DNA of 64,000 nucleotides from Haloferula luteola (GTDB lineage Bacteria > Verrucomicrobiota > Verrucomicrobiia > Verrucomicrobiales > Akkermansiaceae). The notes beneath the pieces are model-generated. The model made no database searches and was not told the origin of the DNA. It saw nothing but the letters and a program-made list of their open reading frames with translations. A program made the position numbers and the translations under genes. Below are positions 43,611 to 53,495 of this stretch, piece after piece (the first letter of the stretch is position 1; each line of letters begins with the position of its first letter). The DNA is taken from contig NZ_JACHFD010000002.1 of the NCBI RefSeq assembly GCF_014201715.1, positions 310,001 through 374,000 of the forward strand. Reading direction: 5' to 3'.

Positions 43611-44888
43611 TCATTTGATGCGCCCCCAATGCCCTGATCCGAAGGGCCAGAGCGAAACCCAACCCGGACCAACAAGATTGAACTCGTGCACCGGACCCCA
43701 GAAACGCGAATCCAGAGAGTTCCCCGTATTGTCACCCAACGCGGCATACTCGCTCATCCCCTGCTTCGAGGATTCCTTCAACTCGAACACGTCCCCTGGC
43801 TCGATCAGCGGGGGACGTCGGAATTTCGTCGCATTGGCCTTGTCCGCCAAATGATAGCCACGGCGAGGATGTCCATCATAGTCGACCGCATACACCCCTT
43901 CCCGGTCAGCTACCCTTCGGATCCCCGGTGCTTGCACAATCTCTCCGTGATTCAACAAATCGGGCTCGTCGATCGACAAAGCATCCCCCGGCACCCCGCA
44001 AAGTCGCTTGATGTAGTGGGATCCACCCGACTGGGACGCCAAATCATGCCGCAAGTCCCCACCGGTGGGGAGACCGCGAGTATCGAACACGAAAACCTCA
44101 CCACGCTTGGGCTGGCGGAAATGATAAGAAATCCGGTCCACCAACACCAAATCTCCCGAAGTGATCGAACCATTGAGAATCGCATCGCCCTTTCGGTAAC
44201 TATTGGAGCGTCTTGAGATCCTGCCCAGCGGATCCTGCTCCAGCCGGAATCCCATCAAATCACCCACTTCCCCTCCCGCCGCCGGGATCTTCTCCTTGCT
44301 CCCATCCGAGAACGTCACCTCCGTCCGCGTAAACAAAAACCACGATGCATCCCGCGCGTCGACCGCCTGCTTATCCGCATCGGCGATCAACTTGTAGTAC
44401 CGCTTGCCCTTGAACACAAAATCCCAAACTTGCTGGCCGATCCATGGCGCCTTGAAGTCGGCACCTTCATTGCGGATCACAATGCCGTTCAATGTCGGCT
44501 GCATGGATCCCGTCGGAATCCGAAACGGCTGGACGACGTACGTTCTCAAACCCAGCGCTACCACCAGGGCGACGAAAATCACCTCCAGGTTCTCCTCCCA
44601 CCAAGTCTGGTGAAACACCTTCGAGGTCGCCCGTTCACAAGTATCCTGCAACTGGCGGCCCGCTTCCTCCGTCGCCTGACGATCTCCCCGCTGCAAGGCT
44701 TCCTTGAGGTCAGCGCGACGCGATTCGATTTCTGCAATCCGGTCCTCGGACAACAGGTCGCGCTTGTAGTGAATGAACTTCTTCGCGCCCTTGCGGAGGT
44801 GCTTGGCCTCCTTCTTCCATCCCGGCAGGAGGAAATTGGGTCGGATAAAATCCACCACATCGAACAGGGTGATCATGCGCGGGAGCAT
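43611..44888 (-). CDS. lepB: Signal peptidase I
   Basis: About 425 residues from ATG at 44888, with ATG 44876 also possible. An N-terminal charged helical segment (about 15-110, HLRKGAKKFIHYKRDLL) precedes one membrane anchor (VIFVALVVALGLRTYVV). The catalytic Ser is in IPTGSMQPTLNG and the general-base Lys in HYIKRLCGVPGD. The last conserved box is GDNTGNSLDSRFWG. It cleaves Sec and Tat signal peptides at the outer face of the inner membrane. The long cytoplasmic extension is unusual compared with E. coli LepB but common in this phylum. It lies 56 bases after the CPBP protease gene on the same strand. Confidence 0.95.
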   Translation of the reverse strand: MLPRMITLFDVVDFIRPNFLLPGWKKEAKHLRKGAKKFIHYKRDLLSEDRIAEIESRRADLKEALQRGDRQATEEAGRQLQDTCERATSKVFHQTWWEENLEVIFVALVVALGLRTYVVQPFRIPTGSMQPTLNGIVIRNEGADFKAPWIGQQVWDFVFKGKRYYKLIADADKQAVDARDASWFLFTRTEVTFSDGSKEKIPAAGGEVGDLMGFRLEQDPLGRISRRSNSYRKGDAILNGSITSGDLVLVDRISYHFRQPKRGEVFVFDTRGLPTGGDLRHDLASQSGGSHYIKRLCGVPGDALSIDEPDLLNHGEIVQAPGIRRVADREGVYAVDYDGHPRRGYHLADKANATKFRRPPLIEPGDVFELKESSKQGMSEYAALGDNTGNSLDSRFWGPVHEFNLVGPGWVSLWPFGSGHWGRIK

Positions 44889-44944
44889 CACGGCGGACCC
44901 GCCAACTGGCAAGCCCGCTTCCCAGCGGCTTTGTACCTCTCTCT

Positions 44945-46276
44945 CTAAAGGGAATAGGGAGCATTGCACACCGGCCAGACCGCCAAGGTGATCAACCCAT
45001 TATGAATGGCGTGCAAAATCATCGGCTCCTTCAGCGAGCCTGTTTGGCGATACAGCAAGCAATTCGCCGCCCCCATCAGAAACACCCCTCCAAAGCCCGC
45101 CACCCCGTAGTGATGAACCACCGTGAACAACCACGTGGAGGCAAAACAGGCCGGTAGCACCCCGAATTTCGCCCACAAACCACCAAACGCCACCCCCCGA
45201 TAAACGATCTCCTCACAAATCGGCGCCAGCACCACGGCCGACAGCACCGAAAACACCAACCCACCCCAGCCATCCTCCTCAAAAGTCACCGAGGCCGGCT
45301 CAGGAAACCAACTCGACGCCAAAGGATACCAAAGCGATCCCAACAACAGCACCAACGACGACCAGCCAAGCAGGGGCTTCCACTGAATCGATCGCTCCAT
45401 CCCAAACCAATGCCAGGCATCCTTCCACCGTGGCAACACCAGCACCAGCAACAGCCACGCCCCACCGATCCGCCAGGCACTGTCGAGCACCACGTCGACC
45501 ACCAACCACCCCTCCCCAAGCACCGCCAGAAGAGAATAGATCTCGTCAAAAACCCAATTCATCACCAGGTCCGACAACAGCAAACTCAACAACAAGAGGC
45601 TGGTCGATACCCCCATCCACACCCGAGGCGCGTGCGTCCTCATCCTCAAGCCTCTCAACACGGCAGGCACTCCAAAGCCCCCGATCACCAAAAAAACCAA
45701 GGTGGCACCCGCCGCCACCAAAGTCCCGGCCACGATCCAGCGCCGCATTTCATCCCGCCATGCGAGCCCTTCCTTCACCCACTCAGGCCCGCCCTCTTGC
45801 GCCAAGCGACGGAAACTCTCCGCCTCCCAACGGTACCAGGGCAATCCCTCATAGTCCTCCGCCAGAGCTTCCCAGGCCTCCTCGCTGAGCGGCTCCCCCG
45901 CGTGCACCGCCTCCGCCAATGCCGAGCCCGTGCCATCTCCACGATCATCGAGCACCTCTAGCATCTCGTCCATCTCCGTCTCGTCCTGGAGGCCCCAACG
46001 CTCCAACTCCTCCTCCACCCACTCCACCGTGGGCTGCGAGCCGTCCACACCCAACAGCCAATCCACCCACGGAGAACTTTCCGGTCCCCCTTCCTCCAAC
46101 ACCAAAGACGCATCCGCCAGCCGCTCGGTGGCCTCCACATCGGCACTTTCCTCATCCGTCCCCACGTCCCGATGCCACTCCCCCATCACCCAAGCCAAGC
46201 CCACCAATACCACGATCCACCCACGAACCGACCGCTTCGAAAACCGCCGATACACCCTGAGTGCTGCCCCATTCAT
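44945..46276 (-). CDS. CPBP family intramembrane glutamic endopeptidase
   Basis: 443 residues. A short N-terminal helix (about 15-32) is followed by an acidic soluble region rich in Glu and Trp (about 40-170). The C-terminal half has about seven transmembrane helices with the ABI/CPBP motifs: EEIVYRG (motif 1, catalytic Glu pair), FTVVHH (motif 2) and ILHAIHNGL (motif 3). Bacterial members include bacteriocin-immunity and CAAX-type proteases. It precedes lepB, a second membrane protease, in the same direction. Substrate is unknown; the large acidic ectodomain is not typical. Confidence 0.88.
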   Translation of the reverse strand: MNGAALRVYRRFSKRSVRGWIVVLVGLAWVMGEWHRDVGTDEESADVEATERLADASLVLEEGGPESSPWVDWLLGVDGSQPTVEWVEEELERWGLQDETEMDEMLEVLDDRGDGTGSALAEAVHAGEPLSEEAWEALAEDYEGLPWYRWEAESFRRLAQEGGPEWVKEGLAWRDEMRRWIVAGTLVAAGATLVFLVIGGFGVPAVLRGLRMRTHAPRVWMGVSTSLLLLSLLLSDLVMNWVFDEIYSLLAVLGEGWLVVDVVLDSAWRIGGAWLLLVLVLPRWKDAWHWFGMERSIQWKPLLGWSSLVLLLGSLWYPLASSWFPEPASVTFEEDGWGGLVFSVLSAVVLAPICEEIVYRGVAFGGLWAKFGVLPACFASTWLFTVVHHYGVAGFGGVFLMGAANCLLYRQTGSLKEPMILHAIHNGLITLAVWPVCNAPYSL

Positions 46277-46416
46277 CGGGCTGGAAAATCCGTCCCCACC
46301 CCCCTCCGGCCAAGCGAAAACCGCCCATGCCTCCCGCCCGACACCTCCCGAATTCGGGATTTCCCCCGGTTTTTGCCATTGATCCCCCGCCTCGGGTGGG
46401 TATCCGTCGTGGCCCC

Positions 46417-47787
46417 GTGCCGAAAGTCCACATCCGCACCTATGGCTGCCAGATGAACGAGCGCGACTCCGAACAAGTCGCCCAAATGTTCATCGACGGC
46501 GGCTACACGCTCACTGCCGAAGAATCCGACGCTGATGCCATCCTGATCAACACCTGCTCGGTGCGTGACCAGGCCGAGCAGAAAGCCCTCGGCAAAATGG
46601 GCCTCATGGGTGCCCACCGGAAACAAAAGCCCCACGTCGTCTACGGGTTCATGGGATGCATGGCGCAGAGCCGTGGCACCGAACTCTTCGAGCGCATCCC
46701 ACACCTCGATGTCGTTGTCGGCACCCAGAAATACCACAAGGTGTTCGATTACGTCGATGGCATCCTTGCCCGTCGCCTCGAACGCCGGATGGACGACCTC
46801 TCCCTCAGTTTCAGTGGCGAGAGTGTTTGCGACACCGAAGAAGAAACCGGCTCGCAGAACACCATCCGTGACCACGTCCCCAAGGCCCACGAAGCCACTT
46901 CCTTCGTCTCCATCATGCAAGGCTGCAACATGCGTTGCTCCTTCTGCATCGTTCCTGATACCCGCGGCAAAGAACGCGGCCGGCCAATTGCCGAAATCGT
47001 CGAAGAAGTGAAGCGGCTCGTCGACCACGGCGTTCAAGAAGTCACCTTGCTCGGCCAGATCGTGAACCTCTACGGCCGCACCGAATTCGACAAAGTCGAC
47101 GGAAAATCCCCCTTCGTCCAACTGCTCGAAGCCGTCCATGAAGTCGAGGGCCTCCAGCGCATCCGCTTCACCTCCCCGCACCCCATCGGCTACCGCGATG
47201 ACCTCGTCGCCGCCTTCACCTATCTGCCAAAACTCTGCTCACACATCCACTTCCCCATGCAGAGCGGCAGCGATCGCATCCTCAAACAGATGCGGCGACC
47301 CTATAAGAACGAGAAGTTCGTCGAGATCTGCGAGAAGATGCGCGGCGCCCGCCCCGATCTCGCCATCACCACCGACATCATCGTCGGCTTCCCCCACGAA
47401 ACGGAAGAAGACTTTCAGCAAACCATCGATACCTGCCAGCGGCTGCGTTTCGACAATGCCTTCATCTTCCGCTATTCCAAACGGAAGGACACGCCGGCTG
47501 CCGAAATGGACGGCCAGCTCCCCGAACGCGTCAAGGAAGAGCGCAACCAGCGCCTGCTCGATGTCGTCAACGAAATCGCCAAGGCCAAAAACGAGGCCCT
47601 CGTCGGCACCGTCCAGCAGGTCCTCTGCGAAGGACCCAGCAAAACCAACAAGGCCCGACTCAGCGGACGTACCAGCCAGAACAAAATCGTGATCTTCGAG
47701 GGCGACGCCCATAAGCTCACTGGCCAGCTCCTCGACCTGAAGATCCACGAAAGCACTGGCTTCACACTCTACGGCGACGTCATCTGA
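46417..47787 (+). CDS. miaB: tRNA-2-methylthio-N6-dimethylallyladenosine synthase
   Basis: 456 residues from GTG at 46417; a GTG at 46396 is the alternative. The N-terminal UPF0004 domain has three cluster Cys (TYGCQMN, NTCSVRD, GCMAQ). The radical SAM motif is CNMRCSFC. The C-terminal TRAM domain is present. MiaB adds the methylthio group to i6A37 in tRNAs reading UNN codons. The Cys pattern and length separate it from RimO and MtaB. The gene is divergent from the CPBP protease gene. Confidence 0.97.
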   Translation: MPKVHIRTYGCQMNERDSEQVAQMFIDGGYTLTAEESDADAILINTCSVRDQAEQKALGKMGLMGAHRKQKPHVVYGFMGCMAQSRGTELFERIPHLDVVVGTQKYHKVFDYVDGILARRLERRMDDLSLSFSGESVCDTEEETGSQNTIRDHVPKAHEATSFVSIMQGCNMRCSFCIVPDTRGKERGRPIAEIVEEVKRLVDHGVQEVTLLGQIVNLYGRTEFDKVDGKSPFVQLLEAVHEVEGLQRIRFTSPHPIGYRDDLVAAFTYLPKLCSHIHFPMQSGSDRILKQMRRPYKNEKFVEICEKMRGARPDLAITTDIIVGFPHETEEDFQQTIDTCQRLRFDNAFIFRYSKRKDTPAAEMDGQLPERVKEERNQRLLDVVNEIAKAKNEALVGTVQQVLCEGPSKTNKARLSGRTSQNKIVIFEGDAHKLTGQLLDLKIHESTGFTLYGDVI

Positions 47788-47820
47788 TCGAACGCGCCCG
47801 CGAACGCCAAAGCGGCCACC

Positions 47821-48552
47821 CTAAAACTTCGGATGACGCATATCCGGCCAGCTTCCCCCAAGATAACGCTGAGCTGCATCCATGATTGGAATCCCATGCT
47901 CATCCACCGCTTTCTGGCCGGATTCTCGAATAGGAACCCAATCCACTGAGAGATCGGCGCGAAGAATCATCGCCTTTTCTCGGTAAACCTCCATGGCCCA
48001 GAATCGATCGTAGGAACTGGAGACCATGGGAAATAACAAAATTGGAGTGTCCGGTGAACTTGAATCCGATTGCCCATGGACATAGCTGAACCCGACCTCT
48101 CCCGCCTCCAAAGCATGCGTGCCTGAGATTCTGTGATCCGGCCCCCTCAGACCCTCAGGGTGCCTGCAAAAGAAGATCTCCTCTGAATCACACCCGTAGG
48201 CGATGAGTTGCCGGAACACCGCATTCGAAGAACCATCATAAAAATCAAGAGGACTTCCGGAGTTTTTGGCGACTTCCGTCGCCGTGGAGTCTCCTGGGAA
48301 AGATCCATAGTCCACAGCGAACTCGATCAAATACATCCCCACCTGTTTGGCATGGTTCATCGCTTCGCCCTTTAACCCATGTCCTCCCCTTCGACCATCG
48401 ACGGCGCTGAAAAGTACCACCAACACCAACACCACCACCACTCCACCCACGGCACACATCGCCACGAAGGCTCTCCGGCTGGTCCCTCCTCGCCACCCTT
48501 CCGGCCGCTCCTCCCACGGATCTTCTGGCCCCGGTTCCGGCAATTCTTGCAT
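47821..48552 (-). CDS. Membrane-anchored pseudopilin-like protein (paralogue A)
   Basis: 243 residues. A short Pro/Glu-rich cytoplasmic tail precedes one transmembrane helix (VAMCAVGGVVVVLVLVVLFSAV). The globular domain resembles verrucomicrobial prepilin-type C-terminal domains: KQVGMYLIEFAVDYGSFP, SSNAVFRQLIAYG, CRHPEGLRGPDHRI and GEVGFSYVHG. It lacks the normal prepilin cleavage site (G-F-T-L-x-E). A paralogue with the same blocks lies at 52697-53386. The two flank the potABCD genes and face the opposite way. The role is unknown. Confidence 0.7.
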   Translation of the reverse strand: MQELPEPGPEDPWEERPEGWRGGTSRRAFVAMCAVGGVVVVLVLVVLFSAVDGRRGGHGLKGEAMNHAKQVGMYLIEFAVDYGSFPGDSTATEVAKNSGSPLDFYDGSSNAVFRQLIAYGCDSEEIFFCRHPEGLRGPDHRISGTHALEAGEVGFSYVHGQSDSSSPDTPILLFPMVSSSYDRFWAMEVYREKAMILRADLSVDWVPIRESGQKAVDEHGIPIMDAAQRYLGGSWPDMRHPKF

Positions 48553-48703
48553 TCCGCACTCCTATCCCACCGGCCAGAATCTCTCCAGCTTCTAAGCGAG
48601 ATGATTCACTCGCCGACTCTCCTCGGCGCAGCGCAGCCCGCTTCCCTCCACTCCCGCATCGACAAAGTCCTCACGGAATGGCTTTTGCTTCTCCACGAAG
48701 ATC

Positions 48704-49840
48704 ATGCCCCCGCTGTTGCGATTCGAGAATGTGACCCGCCGCTTCGGCTCGTTTACCGCCGTCCGTGAATTGACGCTCGATCTCGAAAAAGGCGAAACCT
48801 TCTCCCTTCTCGGGCCATCCGGTTGCGGAAAGACCACCCTCCTCCGCATGGCCGCCGGATTTGACCGGCCGGATGAAGGCCGCATCCTGCTCGACGGACG
48901 TGACATCACCCACCTCCCGCCCGATCAACGCCCCGTCAACACCGTCTTCCAATCCTACGCCCTCTTCCCCCATCTCAGCATCCGCGACAACATCGCCTTC
49001 GGCCCTAAACTCAAAGGCTGGCCCTCAGGCGAAGTCCGACGTGAAACCGATCGCATGCTCGAACTCGTCGATCTCACCGACCACGCCGCAAAAAAACCCG
49101 CCCAACTCTCCGGCGGACAAAAACAACGCGTCGCCATCGCTCGCGCTCTCGTCAACAAGCCTCAGGTGCTCCTTCTCGACGAACCGCTCGCCGCTCTCGA
49201 CCTCAAACTCCGCCAGCGGCTGCTCGTGGAACTCGATGCCATCCACGACGAAGTCGGCATCACCTTCCTCTACGTCACCCACGATCAGGGCGAGGCCATG
49301 TCGATCAGCGACCGCATCGCCGTCATGAACCAAGGCATCATTGAGCAGACGGGAAAGCCAGCAGAAATCTACGAAGCCCCCCGTAGTTCATTCGTCGCCG
49401 CCTTCATTGGCGACACCAACTTCCTCGACGGAACTGTCACTACAGCTGGCGATCGCTTCTCCCGTTGCGCACTGGAAAACCTCGGCGAGATCGTGATCGA
49501 CAATGACCGAACGCTGCGTGCGGGCGAACGTGTCCACCTCTCTCTTCGCCCTGAGAAAATCGTCGTTGTCCGCGAGAATCCTGCTCTTTCCCCCGAAGAA
49601 AACGCGATTCATGGCACCGTCGAGGACGTCATCTACTTCGGCTCCCGCACCCGCTACTGGGTGCGCTGCGGATGCTGGCGGATCTGTGCAGAGATGCAGC
49701 ACCGTCGCTACCAACTCGATGAGTCCCTCCCTCAATGGGGTGACGCCGTTTGGCTCCGCTGGCATGCGAACGATGGCTACCTGCTCGATCGCTACCGCGA
49801 AGAAGACGAAGCCCTCCTCACTTTCCCCGGTGAAGCCTGA
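48704..49840 (+). CDS. potA: Spermidine/putrescine ABC transporter ATP-binding protein
   Basis: 378 residues. Walker A is GPSGCGKTT, the Q loop FQSYALFPHL, the ABC signature LSGGQKQRVAIARAL, Walker B LLLDEPLAALD and the switch His in THDQGEAM. The C-terminal TOBE domain is intact (VHLSLRPEKIVV). It powers import of polyamines together with the next three genes. The order potA-potB-potC-potD and the absence of gaps over 140 bases show one operon. Confidence 0.96.
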   Translation: MPPLLRFENVTRRFGSFTAVRELTLDLEKGETFSLLGPSGCGKTTLLRMAAGFDRPDEGRILLDGRDITHLPPDQRPVNTVFQSYALFPHLSIRDNIAFGPKLKGWPSGEVRRETDRMLELVDLTDHAAKKPAQLSGGQKQRVAIARALVNKPQVLLLDEPLAALDLKLRQRLLVELDAIHDEVGITFLYVTHDQGEAMSISDRIAVMNQGIIEQTGKPAEIYEAPRSSFVAAFIGDTNFLDGTVTTAGDRFSRCALENLGEIVIDNDRTLRAGERVHLSLRPEKIVVVRENPALSPEENAIHGTVEDVIYFGSRTRYWVRCGCWRICAEMQHRRYQLDESLPQWGDAVWLRWHANDGYLLDRYREEDEALLTFPGEA

Positions 49841-49975
49841 TACTTGCCATTCCGAGGTCATGAACTCGCCACATCGGAAACAGCCCCTCAAGAACCAGAG
49901 CCGACAATCAGAGAGAACGGGACCTTCGCGATCCTCCCCTCTCCATCCCCATTCCCGCACCCCCGATCCTGCACG

Positions 49976-50803
49976 ATGAAGAAATCTGAATGGGGATCGA
50001 CGCTACCGAGCCTCGCGTGGCTGGGGGTCTTCGTGCTCATCCCGCTACTCATCATCTTTGTCATCGCCTTCCGCCCCACCCTTCCCGCTGGCGGAGTCGG
50101 AGAAGGTTGGTCGCTCGATGCCGTCCGCTCCCTCAGCGATCCCGCCTATCCCAAACTCCTCGGTCGCACCCTTGGGATCAGCGCCGTCACCACCGCCTTC
50201 TGCATCGGCATCAGTCTGCCCGTTGCCTTCTGCCTGGCCCGGCTCGCTCCCCACTGGCGCAGTCGCCTGCTTCTCCTCATGGTCGTGCCTTTCTGGACCA
50301 ATTTTGTGATCCGTGTCTTCGCTTGGCAGCAGCTTCTCCACGCCGAAGGACCCGTGGCCCGGTCGCTGCGCGCCCTGCATCTCATCGGTGAAAACGATCG
50401 CCTCCTTGGCAACTCGACCGCCGTCGTGGTGGTCAGCGTCTACACCTTCCTCCCTTTCGCGATCCTTCCCCTGTTCGCCGCCGCTGAGAAGTTCGACTTC
50501 GGTCTGCTCGATGCCGCCCGCGATCTCGGAGCGAAACCCTTCCGTGCCTTTTGCTCGGTATTTCTTCCCGGTATCCGCCAGGGCATCCTCACTGCCTTCT
50601 TGGTCGTATTTGTTCCCATGCTCGGATCCTACGTCGTCCCTGACATGGTCGGAGGCGCCGATAGCCAAATGATTGGCAACCGAATCGCCCAACGGAATTT
50701 CAACGATCGCAACCTACCCGCCGCGGCGGCTCTGTCCGGCGCTCTCACCCTTCTGGTTCTCGGGCCCATGTTGATCCGCCGCAGAAAGGGGGCCGAGGCG
50801 TGA
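49976..50803 (+). CDS. potB: Spermidine/putrescine ABC transporter permease PotB
   Basis: 275 residues from ATG at 49976; the longer frame upstream lacks membrane character. Six transmembrane helices are seen. The EAA loop that contacts PotA reads LLDAARDLGAKPFRAFCSVFLP. The opening WLGVFVLIPLLIIFVIAF is typical of PotB. Its stop codon overlaps the start of potC (GTGA). Confidence 0.95.
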   Translation: MKKSEWGSTLPSLAWLGVFVLIPLLIIFVIAFRPTLPAGGVGEGWSLDAVRSLSDPAYPKLLGRTLGISAVTTAFCIGISLPVAFCLARLAPHWRSRLLLLMVVPFWTNFVIRVFAWQQLLHAEGPVARSLRALHLIGENDRLLGNSTAVVVVSVYTFLPFAILPLFAAAEKFDFGLLDAARDLGAKPFRAFCSVFLPGIRQGILTAFLVVFVPMLGSYVVPDMVGGADSQMIGNRIAQRNFNDRNLPAAAALSGALTLLVLGPMLIRRRKGAEA

Positions 50804-51570
50804 AACCCAGCCGCTTGCCTTTGGTGACCACCATTCTGGTGCTCGTCTTCTTTTATCTGCCGATTGCCGCGTTGGTCATTCGCTCGTTCAACGCCTCCCG
50901 CTACACGCCGGCCTGGAAAGGCTTCACCTGGAAATGGTACGAGCGGCTCTGGGAACGCGAAGATCTGCTCTCCGCCCTTGGAAACTCGCTAAAGATCGCC
51001 ACGGCAGCCTCGCTGCTTTCCATGGTCCTCGGCACCACCGCCGCTTTCGCCCTGCATCGCCATCGCTCACGCTTGCAGGATTTTCACAGCCTCATGGTGC
51101 GCGTGCCCTTGGTGCTGCCTGATATCCTCATGGGCATGAGTCTACTGCTTCTTTTCGTCTCCGCTGGCGTCCCCCTGAGCCTCATCACCATCACCCTCGC
51201 CCACGTCACTTTTTGCCTCAGCTACGTTGCCCTCGTCGTGCTTGCTCGCCTTGAGGATTTTGATTTCAACGTGGTGGAAGCGGCCCGCGATCTTGGCGCC
51301 ACTCCCCTGCAGGCTTTCGCTAAAATCACCCTGCCCATGTTATTACCCGGAATCCTGGCTGGCGGACTCTTGGCGTTCACCCTTTCGATCGACGACTACG
51401 TCATCACCTTCTTCGTCAAAGGGCCTGGCTCCGACACCTTGCCGACCTTGATCTATTCGATGATCAAAAAAAGTCGGGAACTTCCCGTCATCAATGCTCT
51501 CTCGACTCTCATGCTCGCCATCACCTTCGCCGTCGTCTTTGCCGCCCAGCGGCTGACACGGAAGGCTTGA
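50800..51570 (+). CDS. potC: Spermidine/putrescine ABC transporter permease PotC
   Basis: 256 residues from a GTG start that overlaps potB by 4 bases. Six transmembrane helices, with the EAA loop VVEAARDLGATPLQAFAKI. The N-terminal block FFYLPIAALVIRSFNASRY and the DDYVITFF block are typical of PotC. It forms the heterodimeric pore with PotB. Confidence 0.95.
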   Translation: MKPSRLPLVTTILVLVFFYLPIAALVIRSFNASRYTPAWKGFTWKWYERLWEREDLLSALGNSLKIATAASLLSMVLGTTAAFALHRHRSRLQDFHSLMVRVPLVLPDILMGMSLLLLFVSAGVPLSLITITLAHVTFCLSYVALVVLARLEDFDFNVVEAARDLGATPLQAFAKITLPMLLPGILAGGLLAFTLSIDDYVITFFVKGPGSDTLPTLIYSMIKKSRELPVINALSTLMLAITFAVVFAAQRLTRKA

Positions 51571-51604
51571 TCTCCGGCACGCAGAATGGTTCTGCTAGGC
51601 GAAA

Positions 51605-52660
51605 ATGAAACGCCGCCATTTTCTTGCTGCCTCCAGTGCCGCCGTCGCCTTCCCCTTCCTCCCCTCCTGCTCCAAGTCGGGTGGCGGATCCGGCTCCAAA
51701 ACCCTGACCGTCTTCACTTGGGCGGACTACCTCAGTGACGATGCCGCCGCTTCCTTCGAAGAAAAGCACGGCTGCAAACTCGTCATCGATACCTTCGATT
51801 CGAACGAGGCGATGATCGCCAAGCTCGAAGCCGGGGCAACCGGCTACGATGTGCTGGTGCCCTCCTCCTATGCCGTCCGGCAATTGCAGGAAAAGGACCT
51901 GCTGCAGCCCTTGGACCGGTCGCTCATCCCGAACACGGTCAACATCGATCAGGACTATCTGTCCCGGGCCCTCGATCCTGAAATGACGGTCTCCGTGCCC
52001 TACATGATGGCCCCCACCGTCCTCGCCTATCTCAAATCGAAGGTCGGAACTCCCGAGCCCAGCTGGCACCTCATCGAACGCGCCGACCTGAAAGGCCGCA
52101 TCACGCTGCTCGATGACATGCGCGAAGTCCTCGGAGCCGCCCTCAAAACCCTCGGGCATTCATTCAATTCCATCGATGAAGCCGAAGTTCAGGCAGCTGC
52201 CGACCTCGCCATCGAATGGAAAAAGAACATCGCCAAATTCGAGAACGAACAATGGAAGACCGGAATCGCCTCCGGCGAATTTTTCCTCGTCCATGGCTAC
52301 GCGGGAGAACTCATCCTCGCCCAGGACGAAAATGAAGACATCGAAGTCGTCGTTCCTCACGAAGGAGCCGCTTTCTCCTGTGATGACCTTTGCATCCCAA
52401 AAACGGCCAAGGAAGTCGCGCTAGCGCACGCTTTCATCAACCACCTGAGCGATGCGGCCGTGGCCGCCGAGAACATGGAATGGATCGGCTATCGAGCGCC
52501 CAACACCGCCGCCTACGCGAACCTCAGCGAAGATTTCCGCGGCAGTCCGATCTTGTTCCCTCCGGCCGAACTTTTCGCGAAATGCGAGCCCATCGCCTAC
52601 CTCGGCGACAAACTTCCAATCTACACCGAAGCTTGGGATCGCGTAAAGAATGCCTCATAA
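51605..52660 (+). CDS. potD: Polyamine-binding lipoprotein PotD
   Basis: 351 residues. The N-terminus combines an RRHFLAAS start, which resembles a Tat motif, with a lipobox (LPSC, Cys at about 22). The mature domain is a type II periplasmic binding fold: LTVFTWADYLSDD, TFDSNEAMIAKLEAG, YDVLVPSSYAVRQL and VVPHEGAAFSCDDLCIP. Trp/Asp residues matching polyamine-binding positions are in FTWADYL and the PHEGA region. It delivers ligand to PotBC. Lipid anchoring differs from the soluble E. coli PotD. Confidence 0.94.
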   Translation: MKRRHFLAASSAAVAFPFLPSCSKSGGGSGSKTLTVFTWADYLSDDAAASFEEKHGCKLVIDTFDSNEAMIAKLEAGATGYDVLVPSSYAVRQLQEKDLLQPLDRSLIPNTVNIDQDYLSRALDPEMTVSVPYMMAPTVLAYLKSKVGTPEPSWHLIERADLKGRITLLDDMREVLGAALKTLGHSFNSIDEAEVQAAADLAIEWKKNIAKFENEQWKTGIASGEFFLVHGYAGELILAQDENEDIEVVVPHEGAAFSCDDLCIPKTAKEVALAHAFINHLSDAAVAAENMEWIGYRAPNTAAYANLSEDFRGSPILFPPAELFAKCEPIAYLGDKLPIYTEAWDRVKNAS

Positions 52661-52696
52661 GGCTCTGAGAACCGCAGTCCGCGCTCTCGTCCAACG

Positions 52697-53386
52697 TCAG
52701 CGAAATTCCGGCTGCCAAATCTCCGGCATCATCTCGCCCCATACGGTTCGCGGACCGCTCTCGAATATCGACTTTCCATCGTCCTCCAACGCCCTGCCAC
52801 TTTCATCGATCCGCGAGGCGACGACCGAGCCATCAATTCGCAAAGTGATCGCGTGACCGCGATACGGCTCCGCATCAAACCGATCCTTTTTCGAGGTGAC
52901 CATCGGCGATGCTAAAATCGTCCGCTGGGGATCGCCCGCGAATGAGAGGTTTACCACGTAGCTGAACCCGGTTTCCCCAGGCTCCAGAGCGTGGTCACGG
53001 TCGATCCGTCCATCGGGCCTTCTGGAGCCCTCGGGGTGTTCGCAGTAAAAAATCATCTCGTTCTCCGCCCCGATCGCCACGAGTTGGCGGAAGATGGCAT
53101 TCGATGACCGTCCTGAGAAATCCAGATCGCTCCGGGTGCTCCGGGAGACTTCGGCGGCCGTTCCCTCGTCCGGGAATTTCCCGAATTCTTGGTCGAACAT
53201 GATCAAATACATCCCGATCTGCTTGCAGTTCCCGATCCCCCTCGTTCGGGCGACGACCTTCCTTTGCTCCTTAAGATAGGGGACCAGCACTCCGACCAAC
53301 AGGATCAAGACTGCCCCAAGCACCACGGCCATGGGCCCCGTCATCCGACCATTCGACGTGGGAACTTCCTTTTCCTCTCCTTCCAC
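52697..53386 (-). CDS. Membrane-anchored pseudopilin-like protein (paralogue B)
   Basis: About 229 residues from GTG at 53386; ATG at 53344 is the alternative. The anchor is MAVVLGAVLILLVGVLVPYL. The globular domain repeats the blocks of the gene at 47821-48552: KQIGMYLIMFDQEFGKFP, SSNAIFRQLVAIG, CEHPEGSRRPDGRI and GETGFSYVVN. It faces the tex gene across a divergent promoter region of about 110 bases. A longer upstream frame would overlap tex, so it was not used. The function is unknown. Confidence 0.68.
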   Translation of the reverse strand: MEGEEKEVPTSNGRMTGPMAVVLGAVLILLVGVLVPYLKEQRKVVARTRGIGNCKQIGMYLIMFDQEFGKFPDEGTAAEVSRSTRSDLDFSGRSSNAIFRQLVAIGAENEMIFYCEHPEGSRRPDGRIDRDHALEPGETGFSYVVNLSFAGDPQRTILASPMVTSKKDRFDAEPYRGHAITLRIDGSVVASRIDESGRALEDDGKSIFESGPRTVWGEMMPEIWQPEFR

Positions 53387-53495
53387 CCCGGAATGATACG
53401 AACGCCCCTCCAAAAGACGAGCAGAAGGCCTCCTTCCATTCCCCCCATCGCTTGCCACGCCCGGCGCCTCCTGCCTACTTTTCCCGCCCAAGCTC

